From contig NZ_JAIOAB010000045.1 of assembly GCF_019890635.1 (NCBI RefSeq), forward strand, positions 1-60,840: a stretch of 60,840 nt of DNA, written 5' to 3'. The first letter of the stretch is position 1. Each line of letters starts with the position of its first letter. Made by a program: the position numbers and the translations under genes. Under the pieces are notes generated by a model. It was not told where the DNA came from and did no database searches. It was given only the letters and a program-made list of their open reading frames with translations. Shown in pieces: positions 42,749-50,780 of the stretch. This DNA comes from Streptomyces sennicomposti. GTDB taxonomy: Bacteria; Actinomycetota; Actinomycetes; Streptomycetales; Streptomycetaceae.

Positions 42749-43573
42749 GTGGGATCTCTGCGCAATCCGATCGGGCCGCTTCCCGCCTCCATCTACTGGC
42801 GACGGCGGGTGCTTCTGCTGTCCGCGGTCGCCCTGCTGGCCCTGCTGATCGTCTGGATCACCACCTCGGGCGGCGGGGGCGGACACCAGAACAACGGCGG
42901 CGGTTCCGACGGCAAGAATCCCAGCCCCTCCACCATCACGCCGGGCCCCTCCGAGTCGGGTCCCGCGATCAGCCAACGCCCCGGCGGACGCGACGAGTCC
43001 GGCGGTGGCGGCTCCACCGGATCCGGAAGCGGAACGGGTTCCGGCTCGGGTACGGGCGGTGACGCCGGTACGGGCGGCAGCGGAAACGGTTCCGGAGTCG
43101 GCGGCGGCACGGACGACGGCGCCCAGGGCGGCGGCACGGGCGGCGCCGTACTCCCGGCCGGCAGCTCGCTGCCCGACTGCACCACCGGCACGGTCCAGTT
43201 GAGCCTGCGCAGCGTGCGCAACTCCTACGGCCCCGGCGAGACGCCCACCTTCGAGCTGGTCGCGAAGAGCACCGCCGGCAAGGACTGCAAGGTGGACCTC
43301 GGTCCCAAGTCCGCCGTCCTGACCGTCACTCCGGCCAACAGCAGCGACGACTACTGGTCCTCGGCCGACTGCCCGAAGACCGCCGGGAGCCTGCTGTTCC
43401 GGGTGCCGGCGAAGGGCGCGATCACCCACACCGTGCGGTGGGACCGCAAGCCGAGCGCTCCCCAGTGCGCCACGCCCCCGGCGGGCACGGCCGCGCCGGG
43501 CACGTATCTGGTGCAGGCGAAGGTCCCGGGCTACGGCAAGCTCCAGACGTCCTTCGTCCTGTCGGCGGACTGA
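42749..43573 (+). CDS. membrane-anchored protein with Gly/Ser-rich linker and C-terminal beta domain
   Basis: A 274-residue protein. Residues ~18-41 form one membrane helix (VLLLSAVALLALLIVWITTS). Residues ~42-140 are a Gly/Ser/Thr-rich linker with SGTGSG-type repeats. The final ~125 residues form an outward-facing beta-rich domain with four Cys (SSLPDCTTGTVQLSLRSVRNSY, TAGKDCKVDLGPKSAVLTV, DYWSSADCPK, APQCATPP) likely in disulfides. The Cys spacing and GAITHTVRWDRKPSAPQC recall actinobacterial proteins near disA annotated only as hypothetical. Function unknown. GTG start, probably leaderless. Confidence 0.8.
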   Translation: MGSLRNPIGPLPASIYWRRRVLLLSAVALLALLIVWITTSGGGGGHQNNGGGSDGKNPSPSTITPGPSESGPAISQRPGGRDESGGGGSTGSGSGTGSGSGTGGDAGTGGSGNGSGVGGGTDDGAQGGGTGGAVLPAGSSLPDCTTGTVQLSLRSVRNSYGPGETPTFELVAKSTAGKDCKVDLGPKSAVLTVTPANSSDDYWSSADCPKTAGSLLFRVPAKGAITHTVRWDRKPSAPQCATPPAGTAAPGTYLVQAKVPGYGKLQTSFVLSAD

Positions 43574-43615
43574 CACCCTGTCGGCGGACTGACGTCCTGG
43601 CGGCGGACCGACCCC
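43561..43615. repeat. 19-bp tandem repeat duplicating the gene end
   Basis: GTCGGCGGACTGAC at 43561 recurs at 43580 and, altered, at 43599 (period 19). The first copy contains the stop codon of the gene ending at 43573, so the stop has been duplicated downstream. More degenerate 20-22-bp units fill 43660-43795. Confidence 0.75.
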
Positions 43616-43800
43616 GCCGCCACCGGCCCCGACACCTCGGAAGGCCGGGCACTCACCCGGCTGTGAAGGCCCAGCGCCCCGGGGAGGAACACCCGAAGGC
43701 TCGGCGCCCGGAGGCGAAACACCCCGAAGGCTCAGCGCCCCGGAGACTGAGCGTCCCGCCCCGGAGGCTGAGCGTCCCGCCCCGGAACCGCCCCGCAGGG

Positions 43801-44925
43801 TCAGACGTACCGTTCCAGGATCGACGACTCCGCCAGCCGCGACAGTCCCTCGCGGACGCTGCGCGCCCGCGCCTCGCCGACGCCGTCCACCGTCTGGAGG
43901 TCGTCCACGCTGGCGGCGAGCAGCTTCTGCAGGCCGCCGAAGTGCTCGACCAGCCGGTCGATGATCGCGCCGGGCAGCCGCGGCACCTTGGCCAGCAGCC
44001 GGAAGCCGCGCGGGGAGACCGCGGAGTCCAGGGTCTCGGGCGAGCCGGTGTAGCCCAGCGCGCGGGCGACGGTGGACACCTCCAGCAGCTCGGCCTGGGA
44101 GAGCTTGTCGAGTTCGGCGAGCGCCTCGTCCACCGTGCGGGAGCGCTTGGCGGTGGGCTCGGGGACGTAGTCCCGGACGACGAGTTCCCGCTCGGGCTCC
44201 ACGCCCGCGATCAACTCGTCCAGCTGGAGGGCGAGGAGACGCCCGTCGGTGCCCAGCTCCACCACGTACTCGGCGATCTCGGTGGCGATGCGGCGCACCA
44301 TCTCCAGGCGCTGCGCGACCGCCGAGACGTCCCGGACCGTGACCAGGTCCTCGATCTCCAGCGCGGACAGCGTGCCCGCGACCTCGTCCAGGCGGAGCTT
44401 GTAGCGCTCCAGGGTGGCCAGGGCCTGGTTGGCGCGGGAGAGGATCGCCGCGGAGTCCTCCAGGACGCGGCGCTGCCCGTCGACGTAGAGGGCGATCAGC
44501 CGCATGGACTGGGAGACGGAGACCACCGGGTAGTTGACCTGCTTGCTGACCCGGTCCGCGGTGCGGTGCCGGGTGCCGGTCTCCTCGGTGGGAATCGTCG
44601 GGTCCGGCACCAGCTGCACGCCGGCCCGCAGGATCTTCGACAGGTCCGAGGACAGCACGATGCCGCCGTCCAGCTTGCACAGCTCCCGCAGCCGGGTCGC
44701 CGTGAACTCGACGTCCAGCACGAAGCCGCCCGTGCACATCGACTCGACCGTCTTGTCGGAGCCCAGCACGATCAGTCCGCCGGTGTTGCCGCGCAGGACC
44801 CGCTCCAGTCCGTCCCGCAGGGCGGTGCCGGGCGCCACGGCGCTCAGCGAGGCGCGCATCAGGCCATCGGCGCCGGAACTCCCACCGGACTTTCCGGGAG
44901 CTGCTGCCCGGTCGTTGGCTGCCAC
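43801..44925 (-). CDS. disA: DNA integrity scanning protein / diadenylate cyclase DisA
   Basis: A 374-residue c-di-AMP synthase. The N-terminal DAC domain has GGLIVLGSDKTVESMCTGGF, the metal site KLDGGIVLSSD with Asp86, and GTRHRTADRVSKQ (RHR at 119-121). The middle helices (VSQSMRLIALYVDGQRRVLEDSAAILSRANQALATLERYK, in pieces) form the spine. The C-terminal HhH domain (LPGAIIDRLVEHFGGLQKLLAAS, VDGVGEARARSVREGL) binds branched DNA. The canonical DGA is DGG here, probably a lineage norm. GTG 44925 follows GGAGGAG. It lies just downstream of radA on the same strand. Confidence 0.97.
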   Translation of the reverse strand: MAANDRAAAPGKSGGSSGADGLMRASLSAVAPGTALRDGLERVLRGNTGGLIVLGSDKTVESMCTGGFVLDVEFTATRLRELCKLDGGIVLSSDLSKILRAGVQLVPDPTIPTEETGTRHRTADRVSKQVNYPVVSVSQSMRLIALYVDGQRRVLEDSAAILSRANQALATLERYKLRLDEVAGTLSALEIEDLVTVRDVSAVAQRLEMVRRIATEIAEYVVELGTDGRLLALQLDELIAGVEPERELVVRDYVPEPTAKRSRTVDEALAELDKLSQAELLEVSTVARALGYTGSPETLDSAVSPRGFRLLAKVPRLPGAIIDRLVEHFGGLQKLLAASVDDLQTVDGVGEARARSVREGLSRLAESSILERYV

Positions 44926-45007
44926 TGCACTCCTCCGGTCGCGGGTTCTTCAGGCGCTCCCGTTTCGCACACACGGTTCGTACGGACGGGCGAGACCAGG
45001 GCAAAGT

Positions 45008-46420
45008 CTACCGGCGGTCCTCCTGCTCCCGCGGGGCCTCTCGGCGACGGGAGCGGGGCAGCACCCGCAGCGCGTCCCCTATGTCGGCCACTTCCAGCAC
45101 CTTCATCCCCGCCGGGATCTTCCCCGGGTCGCCCGGCACGAGCGCGTGCGTGAAGCCCAGGCGGTGCGCCTCCGAGAGCCGCCGCTGGACGCCGGTGACC
45201 CGTCTGACCTCGCCCGCCAGGCCCACCTCGCCGATCGCGACCAGGTTCTTCGGGAGCGGGGTGTCGCTGGCGGCGGAGGCCAGGGCGAGGGCGACGGCGA
45301 GGTCGGCGGCCGGCTCGGACAGCTTCACGCCGCCGACGGTGGCCGAGTAGATGTCCCGCTTGCCGAGCGCGCTGATCCGGCCCCGCTGCTCCAGCACGGC
45401 CAGCATCATCGACACCCGGGAGGTCTCCAGGCCCGAGGTGGTGCGGCGCGGGGAGGGGATCTGCGAGTCGACGGTGAGCGCCTGCACCTCGGCGACCAGC
45501 GGGCGGCGGCCCTCCAGGGTGACGGTGAGGCAGGTGCCGGGCACCGGCTCGGCGCGCCGGGTCAGGAACAGGCCGCTGGGGTCGGCGAGGCCCGTGATGC
45601 CCTCGTCGTGCAGTTCGAAGCAGCCGACCTCGTCCGTCGCGCCGTAACGGTTCTTGACGCCTCGGACCAGGCGCAGCCGCGCGTGCCGGTCGCCCTCGAA
45701 GTGCAGCACCACGTCCACCAGGTGCTCCAGCAGCCGGGGGCCGGCGATCGCGCCGTCCTTGGTGACATGGCCCACCAGCAGCGTGGACATGCCGCGCTCC
45801 TTGGAGGCGCGGATCAGCGCGCCGGCGACCTCGCGCACCTGCGCCATGCCGCCGGGCGCGCCGTCGATCTCGGGGGAGGCCACCGTCTGCACCGAGTCGA
45901 GGATCAGCAGCGAGGGCTTGACCGCGTCCAGATGGCCGAGGACGGCGGCGAGGTCGGTCTCGGCGGCGAGGTAGAGGTGGTCGTCGAGGGCGCCGATGCG
46001 GTCGGCGCGCAGCCTGACCTGGCTGGCGGACTCCTCGCCCGTGACGTACAGCGTGCGGTGCTCGTCGTCGGCGGCCTTGGCGGCCACGTCCAGCAGCAGC
46101 GTGGACTTGCCGACCCCGGGCTCGCCCGCGAGCAGGACGACCGCGCCGGGGACCAGTCCGCCGCCGAGCACCCGGTCCAGCTCGGGCACGCCGGTGGAGC
46201 GGGCGGTGGCCTGCCGGCCGTCGACCTGGCCGATGGGCAGGGCGGAGGTGGTGACCCGGCCGGGCGCGGTGGTGCGGACCGCGGGCGCGCTGCCGTACTC
46301 CTCGACCGTGCCCCAGGCCTGGCACTCGGGGCAGCGGCCGAGCCACTTGGCCGTCTGCCAGCCGCACTCGGTGCAGCGGTAGGACGGTCGGTCCTTGGTG
46401 GTCTTGGTACGGGCAGCCAT
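45008..46420 (-). CDS. radA: DNA repair protein RadA (Sms)
   Basis: A 470-residue RecA-like branch-migration helicase. The zinc finger YRCTECGWQTAKWLGRCPEC has paired CxxC motifs. The ATPase shows LAGEPGVGKSTLLLDVA (Walker A), LLILDSVQTV (Walker B) and the RadA-specific RGVKNRYGATDEVGCFE. The C-terminal Lon-like domain has PLPKNLVAIGEVGLAGEVRRV. The ATG at 46420 has TACGGT seven bases upstream on the minus strand, suggesting a leaderless message; the longer frame to 46549 is not supported. The radA-disA pairing is functional elsewhere: RadA interacts with DisA and controls its activity. Confidence 0.97.
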   Translation of the reverse strand: MAARTKTTKDRPSYRCTECGWQTAKWLGRCPECQAWGTVEEYGSAPAVRTTAPGRVTTSALPIGQVDGRQATARSTGVPELDRVLGGGLVPGAVVLLAGEPGVGKSTLLLDVAAKAADDEHRTLYVTGEESASQVRLRADRIGALDDHLYLAAETDLAAVLGHLDAVKPSLLILDSVQTVASPEIDGAPGGMAQVREVAGALIRASKERGMSTLLVGHVTKDGAIAGPRLLEHLVDVVLHFEGDRHARLRLVRGVKNRYGATDEVGCFELHDEGITGLADPSGLFLTRRAEPVPGTCLTVTLEGRRPLVAEVQALTVDSQIPSPRRTTSGLETSRVSMMLAVLEQRGRISALGKRDIYSATVGGVKLSEPAADLAVALALASAASDTPLPKNLVAIGEVGLAGEVRRVTGVQRRLSEAHRLGFTHALVPGDPGKIPAGMKVLEVADIGDALRVLPRSRRREAPREQEDRR

Positions 46421-46427
46421 GGGGGAA

Positions 46428-46433
46428 ACCGTA
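46428..46433 (-). promoter_or_regulatory. candidate -10 element, leaderless radA
   Basis: TACGGT on the minus strand ends seven bases before the radA ATG at 46420. Confidence 0.45.
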
Positions 46434-46647
46434 GCGGCCGCCACTGACAACGCGTCCCCCCGTATTCGAACGAAATCGAACAGGGGCGTGGTGGGGTCGC
46501 GCCCGAGGCGTGGTCGAGCCGTGGCGGAGAGGTCGCGGAATGAACCCATCCGCTTATACGGAAGACGCCGCTCCTCTTTTGAGGGATCGTTTCACCCGTA
46601 CGGATTAAAAGTGCGCAACGGGGGAGAACGGACGATCCCCGGCCGCC

Positions 46648-46653
46648 TACGGT
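46648..46653 (+). promoter_or_regulatory. candidate -10 element, leaderless gene at 46661
   Basis: TACGGT ends seven bases before the GTG at 46661, which selects GTG over the adjacent ATG at 46664. Confidence 0.5.
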
Positions 46654-46660
46654 CGCACGG

Positions 46661-48370
46661 GTGATGAGCAGCAGTCCGGAGACCTCGACCCGCACGACCG
46701 GTGCGCACCGGGCACACCGCGAGGCGCGCGACCGCGCCGCCGCGCGCACCCTGGCCGAGCACCCGCCCGCCTGCTACGAGCCCCACCTCGACGGCCTGTT
46801 CACCTACTGCCTGTCCGTCCTGTGCGACCACGAGGCGGCGACGGCCGCCCTCGGCGAGGCGCTCGCGTGCGCCGAGCGGCGCGGACAGCGCGGCCCGGAG
46901 AACGCGCCGGAGCGCAGGGCCTGGCTCTACGCGCTGGCCCGCTGGGCGTGCCTGCGCCGGCTCGCCGCCGCCCGGCAGCAGCGGCAGGCCACGCACGCCG
47001 CCGGCCGCCCCGGCGACCACCGCCGCCGCCCGGACCGCACCGCCGCGCCCGTCCCGGAGGAGGTCCAGGAGGTCCGGCGGCGCGAACTGGCCCTGCTGGC
47101 CTGGCCGGAGGCCGCCGGCACCACCCCGGAGCAGCGCGAGGCCCTGGAACTCGCCGTCCGCCACCGCCTGACCGCCCACGAGGTCGCCGCCGTCCTCGGC
47201 CTCGGCCTGGCCGCCGCCCGCGAACTGCTCGCCTCCGCCGCCTGCGAGGTCGAGCGCACCCGCGCCGCGCTCGCCGTGGTCGAGACGGGCGGCTGCCCGG
47301 GCGTGGCGGTGCTCGCCGGCCCCGACGGGTTCGTGCTCAGCACGGCGCTGCGGCGCGAACTCGTCCGGCACGTGGACGACTGTCCGCGCTGCCGCCGTAC
47401 CGCCGAGCGCGCGGTCCCCGGCCGGTGGCCCGGCGCCTGCGTCACCCCCGCCGAACTGCCCGTGCTCACCGCGCCCCGCGCCGCCCTGCGCACCGCCATG
47501 GCGCACCACCCGCGCGCGCGGGGCGCGGCCCCGCGCTTCGACCGGCGCGGCTTCCCGATGGACCCCAAGGACCGCGCCGCCCGCCGGGACCGCCTCCGCG
47601 CGCGTGCCGTCACGACGACCGTCGTCGCCACCGTGGTCGCCGCGCCCGTGCTCGCTCTGTGGGCCGCCTACCGGGGCACCGCGACCGGCGAGGGTCCGGG
47701 CGGCCCGTCGGCCACCGCGCACGAGGCGGGCGATCCGGGCGCCCTGGCCGGCGCCACCCCGACCGGCGGCTACGTGAACACCGCCGACACCGACACCGAC
47801 ACCGGACCCGGCGGCGGCCCGCGCGCGAGCGGGCGCCCCGCCGTCTCGGTGAGCGTCGCCGGAACCGGCGGAACCGGTCACGCGGACGGCCGCCTCACCG
47901 TCGCCGCGGCGAGCACCGGCGACACCACGCTCGTCACCCTCACCGCGTCCGGCCCCGCCGAGGTCCACTGGACGGCGGCCGCCGACGCGCCCTGGCTCTA
48001 CCTCAGCCGCTCCGCCGGGACGCTGCGGCCGGGGGAGACGGTGACGGTCAAGGTCTACGTCGACCACCTGCGCGAACCGTCCGGCCACTGGAGCGCCCGC
48101 GTCATGATCGCGCCCGCCCGCACGGTGGTCACCATCGACGGCTACGGCACCGCCCCGACCCCCTCCGCCACCGCCCCGGCCGACCCTTCCCCGTCGGGCG
48201 ACCCGCACCCGACCCCGACCGCGACGACGAGCCCCGACCCGTCCCAGTCCCCGCCGACCACCTCGCCCAGCCCCACCCCGCCCCCTACGGACCCGCCCCC
48301 GACCACCCCGGACAGCCCGCCCCCGACGACCCCGGAGAACAGCACCGCCCCGAGCCCGTCGAACAGCTAG
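46661..48370 (+). CDS. sigma-factor-like protein fused to HxxxCxxC zinc motif, membrane helix and BACON-type domain
   Basis: A 569-residue chimera. Residues ~15-215 have ECF-sigma layout. A region-2-like helix set reads YEPHLDGLFTYCLSVLCDHEAATAALGEAL and RAWLYALARWACLRRLA, in pieces. A region-4-like part reads TPEQREALELAVRHRLTAHEVAAVLGLGLAAARELLASA, in pieces. An anti-sigma-like motif follows: His237-x3-Cys241-x2-Cys244 (RHVDDCPRC). One membrane helix lies at ~317-340 (VTTTVVATVVAAPVLALWAA). Outside the membrane is an immunoglobulin-like BACON-type domain (WTAAADAPWLYLSRSAGTLRPGETVTVKVYVD in pieces), then a Pro/Thr/Ser tail. It resembles, in plan, ECF groups with fused anti-sigma and carbohydrate-binding parts. 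Whether it binds RNA polymerase is unknown. Confidence 0.75.
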   Translation: MMSSSPETSTRTTGAHRAHREARDRAAARTLAEHPPACYEPHLDGLFTYCLSVLCDHEAATAALGEALACAERRGQRGPENAPERRAWLYALARWACLRRLAAARQQRQATHAAGRPGDHRRRPDRTAAPVPEEVQEVRRRELALLAWPEAAGTTPEQREALELAVRHRLTAHEVAAVLGLGLAAARELLASAACEVERTRAALAVVETGGCPGVAVLAGPDGFVLSTALRRELVRHVDDCPRCRRTAERAVPGRWPGACVTPAELPVLTAPRAALRTAMAHHPRARGAAPRFDRRGFPMDPKDRAARRDRLRARAVTTTVVATVVAAPVLALWAAYRGTATGEGPGGPSATAHEAGDPGALAGATPTGGYVNTADTDTDTGPGGGPRASGRPAVSVSVAGTGGTGHADGRLTVAAASTGDTTLVTLTASGPAEVHWTAAADAPWLYLSRSAGTLRPGETVTVKVYVDHLREPSGHWSARVMIAPARTVVTIDGYGTAPTPSATAPADPSPSGDPHPTPTATTSPDPSQSPPTTSPSPTPPPTDPPPTTPDSPPPTTPENSTAPSPSNS

Positions 48371-48475
48371 ACGGGATCGGGGCGGGGAGGCGGGCCGGAG
48401 TCGGGGCGGGGGAGGCGGGCCGGACCGAAGATCACACGAGCGGGACCGGGCGCAACGCCGCCGGCCGGGACCAGG

Positions 48476-48605
48476 CCGCCCGGTCCAGGGGCCGCCGGGA
48501 TCAGGGGCCGCCCGGTCCAGGGCTGCCGGGTCCAGGGCCGCCGGGATCAGGCCGATGCCGCCGGGATCAGGCCGACGCCACAGGGCGGGCCGATGCCACA
48601 GGGCG
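48476..48605. repeat. degenerate GC-rich repeats (GCCGCCGGGATCAGG type)
   Basis: CCGCCGGGATCAGG or CCGCCCGGTCCAGGG units recur about eight times, 14-19 bases apart, in the converging gap between the BACON gene and the next minus-strand gene. Confidence 0.65.
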
Positions 48606-48646
48606 GTCCGATGCCACAAGGGCGGGGCGTCGCCGCAAGGACGGGG

Positions 48647-49489
48647 TCACGCCGGCGGGGCCGGGTCCGCCGGATGCGGGGCCAGCAGGGGCAGCTGACC
48701 GGCCAGCCGCACCTCGCACAGCTCCACCAGACGGTCGTAGCCGGCCTTGCCCATCAGCTCGGTCAGCTCCGCCCGGTACGAGACGTACACCGGGTCGCCC
48801 GCACCGTGCGCGGAGGTCGCCGACGTGCACCACCAGTGCAGGTCGTGACCGCCCGGACCCCAGCCCCGGCGGTCGTACTCGCCGATCGACACCTGCAGCA
48901 CCCGCGTGTCGTCGGGGCGGTCGATCCACTCGAAGGTCCGCCGGATCGGCAGCTGCCAGCACACGTCCGGCTTGGTCTCCAGCGGCTCCCGGCCCTCCCG
49001 CAGCGCCAGGATGTGCAGCGAGCAGCCCATGCCGCCCGCGAACCCCGGCCGGTTCTGGAAGATGCACGACCCCTGGAAGGGACGCGTCTGCCGGGAGCCC
49101 TCCTCGTCCTCGGACACCCAGCCGTTGCGGGCGCCCTCCGCGTGGTTCTGCCAGATGTCCGGCGTCAGCCTCGCCACGTGCCCGGCGACCCGCTGCTCGT
49201 CCTCCTCGTCGGAGAAGTGGGCGCCCAGCGTGCAGCACCCGTCCTCCGCGCGGCCCTCCTGGATGCCCTGGCAGCCGCTGCCGAAGATGCAGTTCCAGCG
49301 GGAGGTCAGCCATGTCAGATCGCAGCGGAAGACCTGCTCGTCGTCCGCCGGGTCCGGGAACTCCACCCACGCGCGCGCGAAGTCGAGCCCCTTCTCGTCG
49401 GCTTCCGTCACCGAGCCCTTCCTCCCCGGCTTCGCCGCCTTCGCCGGGTCCGCCGATTTATCGGTCTTCGCCTTTTTCGTCTTTGGCAC
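48647..49489 (-). CDS. conserved cysteine-rich hypothetical protein
   Basis: A 280-residue protein. A Lys/Ala-rich start (1-25) is followed by FARAWVEFPDPADDEQVFRCDLTWLTSR and WNCIFGSGCQGIQEGRAEDGCCTLGAHF. Together these give Cys at x11-x5-x11,12 spacing, reminiscent of YkgJ-like Fe/Zn-binding CxxxCC proteins. Further Cys lie in GSCIFQNRPGFAGGMGCSLHILAL and DVCWQLPIRRTFEW, with HDLHWWCTSA near the end. The Cys/His content suggests a metal or Fe-S site. No named family is certain. GTG 49489 has TACCCT six bases upstream on the minus strand. Confidence 0.75.
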   Translation of the reverse strand: MPKTKKAKTDKSADPAKAAKPGRKGSVTEADEKGLDFARAWVEFPDPADDEQVFRCDLTWLTSRWNCIFGSGCQGIQEGRAEDGCCTLGAHFSDEEDEQRVAGHVARLTPDIWQNHAEGARNGWVSEDEEGSRQTRPFQGSCIFQNRPGFAGGMGCSLHILALREGREPLETKPDVCWQLPIRRTFEWIDRPDDTRVLQVSIGEYDRRGWGPGGHDLHWWCTSATSAHGAGDPVYVSYRAELTELMGKAGYDRLVELCEVRLAGQLPLLAPHPADPAPPA

Positions 49490-49495
49490 GCGTCC

Positions 49496-49501
49496 AGGGT
49501 A
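49496..49501 (-). promoter_or_regulatory. candidate -10 element, leaderless Cys-rich gene
   Basis: TACCCT on the minus strand ends six bases before the GTG at 49489. Confidence 0.4.
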
Positions 49502-49603
49502 AGTCGCCCGGCCAGCACGCCGGGACCGCCGCGGACCGGGGACCGGCCGGGAGAGGAAACGGGCGATCCGGGCGACCGGGGCGGACGGCGGGCCGGGTGG
49601 CAG

Positions 49604-49609
49604 TAGCGT
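49604..49609 (+). promoter_or_regulatory. candidate -10 element, leaderless ppx-type gene
   Basis: TAGCGT ends seven bases before the ATG at 49617. Confidence 0.45.
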
Positions 49610-49616
49610 TCCCTAC

Positions 49617-50549
49617 ATGAGACTCGGTGTCCTCGACGTGGGTTCGAACACGGTGCATCTGCTGGTGGTCGACGCGCACCCCGGCGCGCGCCCGCTGCCC
49701 GCGCACTCGCACAAGGTGGAACTGCGCCTCGCCCAGCTCCTCGACGCGGACGGCTCCATCGGCGCCGAGGGCGTGGAGCGGCTGATCGCGGTCCTGCGGG
49801 ACGCCCTCCAGGCCGCCGAGGACAAGGGCGTCGAGGACCTGCTGCCGTTCGCGACCTCCGCCGTGCGCGAGGCGGGCAACGCCGACGACGTCCTCGCGCG
49901 CGTGCGCGAGGAGACGGGCGTACGGCTCCAGGTGCTCAGCGGAGCGGAGGAGGCGCGCCTCACCTTCCTCGCCGCCCGCCGCTGGTTCGGCTGGTCGGCG
50001 GGCAAGCTGCTGGTCCTGGACATCGGCGGCGGCTCCCTGGAGATCGCCTACGGCATCGACGAGGAACCCGACGCGGCGGTGTCGCTGCCGCTCGGCGCGG
50101 GCCGCCTCACCGCGGGCTGGCTGCCCGGCGACCCGCCCGACCCCGAGGACGTCCGCGCCCTGCGGCGGCACGTCCGCACGGAGATCGCGCGCACGGTCGG
50201 CGAGTTCAGCCGCTTCGGGGCGCCCGACCACGTGGTCGCCACCTCGAAGACGTTCCGGCAGCTCGCCCGGATCGCCGGGGCGGCGCGGTCCGCCGACGGG
50301 CTGTACGTGCAGCGGGAACTGAAGCGGGAGTCGCTGGAGGCGTGGGTGCCGAGGCTCGCCGCGATGACGGCTCAGGAGCGGGCGGAGCTGCCCGGCGTCT
50401 CCGACGGCCGCGCCACCCAGCTGCTCGCCGGGGCGCTGGTCGCCGAGGGGGCGATGGATCTGTTCGGGGTGGAACGGCTGGAGATCTGCCCGTGGGCGCT
50501 GCGGGAGGGTGTGATCCTGCGGCGGCTGGATCACATGGGTTCGGCGTAG
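49617..50549 (+). CDS. Ppx/GppA-family exopolyphosphatase
   Basis: A 310-residue single-module ASKHA phosphatase acting on polyphosphate and/or pppGpp. It shows LGVLDVGSNTVHLLVVD (phosphate-1), LLPFATSAVREAGNADDVLARV, LQVLSGAEEARLTFLAA, VLDIGGGSLEIAYG (phosphate-2), SLPLGAGRLT and the C-terminal GRATQLLAGALVAEGAMDLFGVERLEICPWALREGVIL, in pieces. It lacks the C-terminal HD domain of E. coli Ppx, as do mycobacterial Ppx proteins. S. coelicolor-type genomes carry two such genes, so paralogue identity cannot be assigned. Probably leaderless. Confidence 0.93.
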   Translation: MRLGVLDVGSNTVHLLVVDAHPGARPLPAHSHKVELRLAQLLDADGSIGAEGVERLIAVLRDALQAAEDKGVEDLLPFATSAVREAGNADDVLARVREETGVRLQVLSGAEEARLTFLAARRWFGWSAGKLLVLDIGGGSLEIAYGIDEEPDAAVSLPLGAGRLTAGWLPGDPPDPEDVRALRRHVRTEIARTVGEFSRFGAPDHVVATSKTFRQLARIAGAARSADGLYVQRELKRESLEAWVPRLAAMTAQERAELPGVSDGRATQLLAGALVAEGAMDLFGVERLEICPWALREGVILRRLDHMGSA

Positions 50550-50617
50550 GGATGTCTCGGGGTGCGCCCGGGGGTTTTCGGGGGGCGCCTAAGGGGTGGG
50601 GGGCTTCTCTCGGCTTG

Positions 50618-50690
50618 GCGGGTGCGGGTGCGTCGTGGTCACCCGCGCAGTTCCCCGCGCCCCTTCGTGTGCGGGGCTGCGCCCCGCCCC
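50618..50690. repeat. dispersed Streptomyces-type intergenic repeat
   Basis: GCGGGTGCGGGTGCGTCGTGG, then CGCGCAGTTCCCCGCGCCCC and GCGGGGCTGCGCCCC. From memory, this order of blocks recurs between genes across Streptomyces genomes, often able to fold back on itself. It fills the gap between the Ppx gene and the next promoter. Confidence 0.6.
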
Positions 50691-50767
50691 TCCGCGCCCC
50701 GGCCGCCCCCCACATGACGAACCCCACAACCACCCCGAGCCGCCCCGCAGGGGCACACCGCACCCCG

Positions 50768-50773
50768 TAACCT
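50768..50773 (+). promoter_or_regulatory. candidate -10 element, leaderless gene at 50781
   Basis: TAACCT ends seven bases before the ATG at 50781. Confidence 0.45.
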
Positions 50774-50780
50774 GTCCCCC

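Noticed and set aside
40979..45004. A 1341-codon open frame on the minus strand across mutY, the gap, and disA.
   Set aside because: It is a shadow frame of GC-rich DNA, runs antisense to or out of frame with clear genes, and its translation is Arg/Pro/Ala noise without domains.
49617..50549. Ppx/GppA protein as a broken gene because it is shorter than E. coli Ppx.
   Set aside because: Single-module 300-residue versions are normal in actinobacteria, and both phosphate loops are intact.
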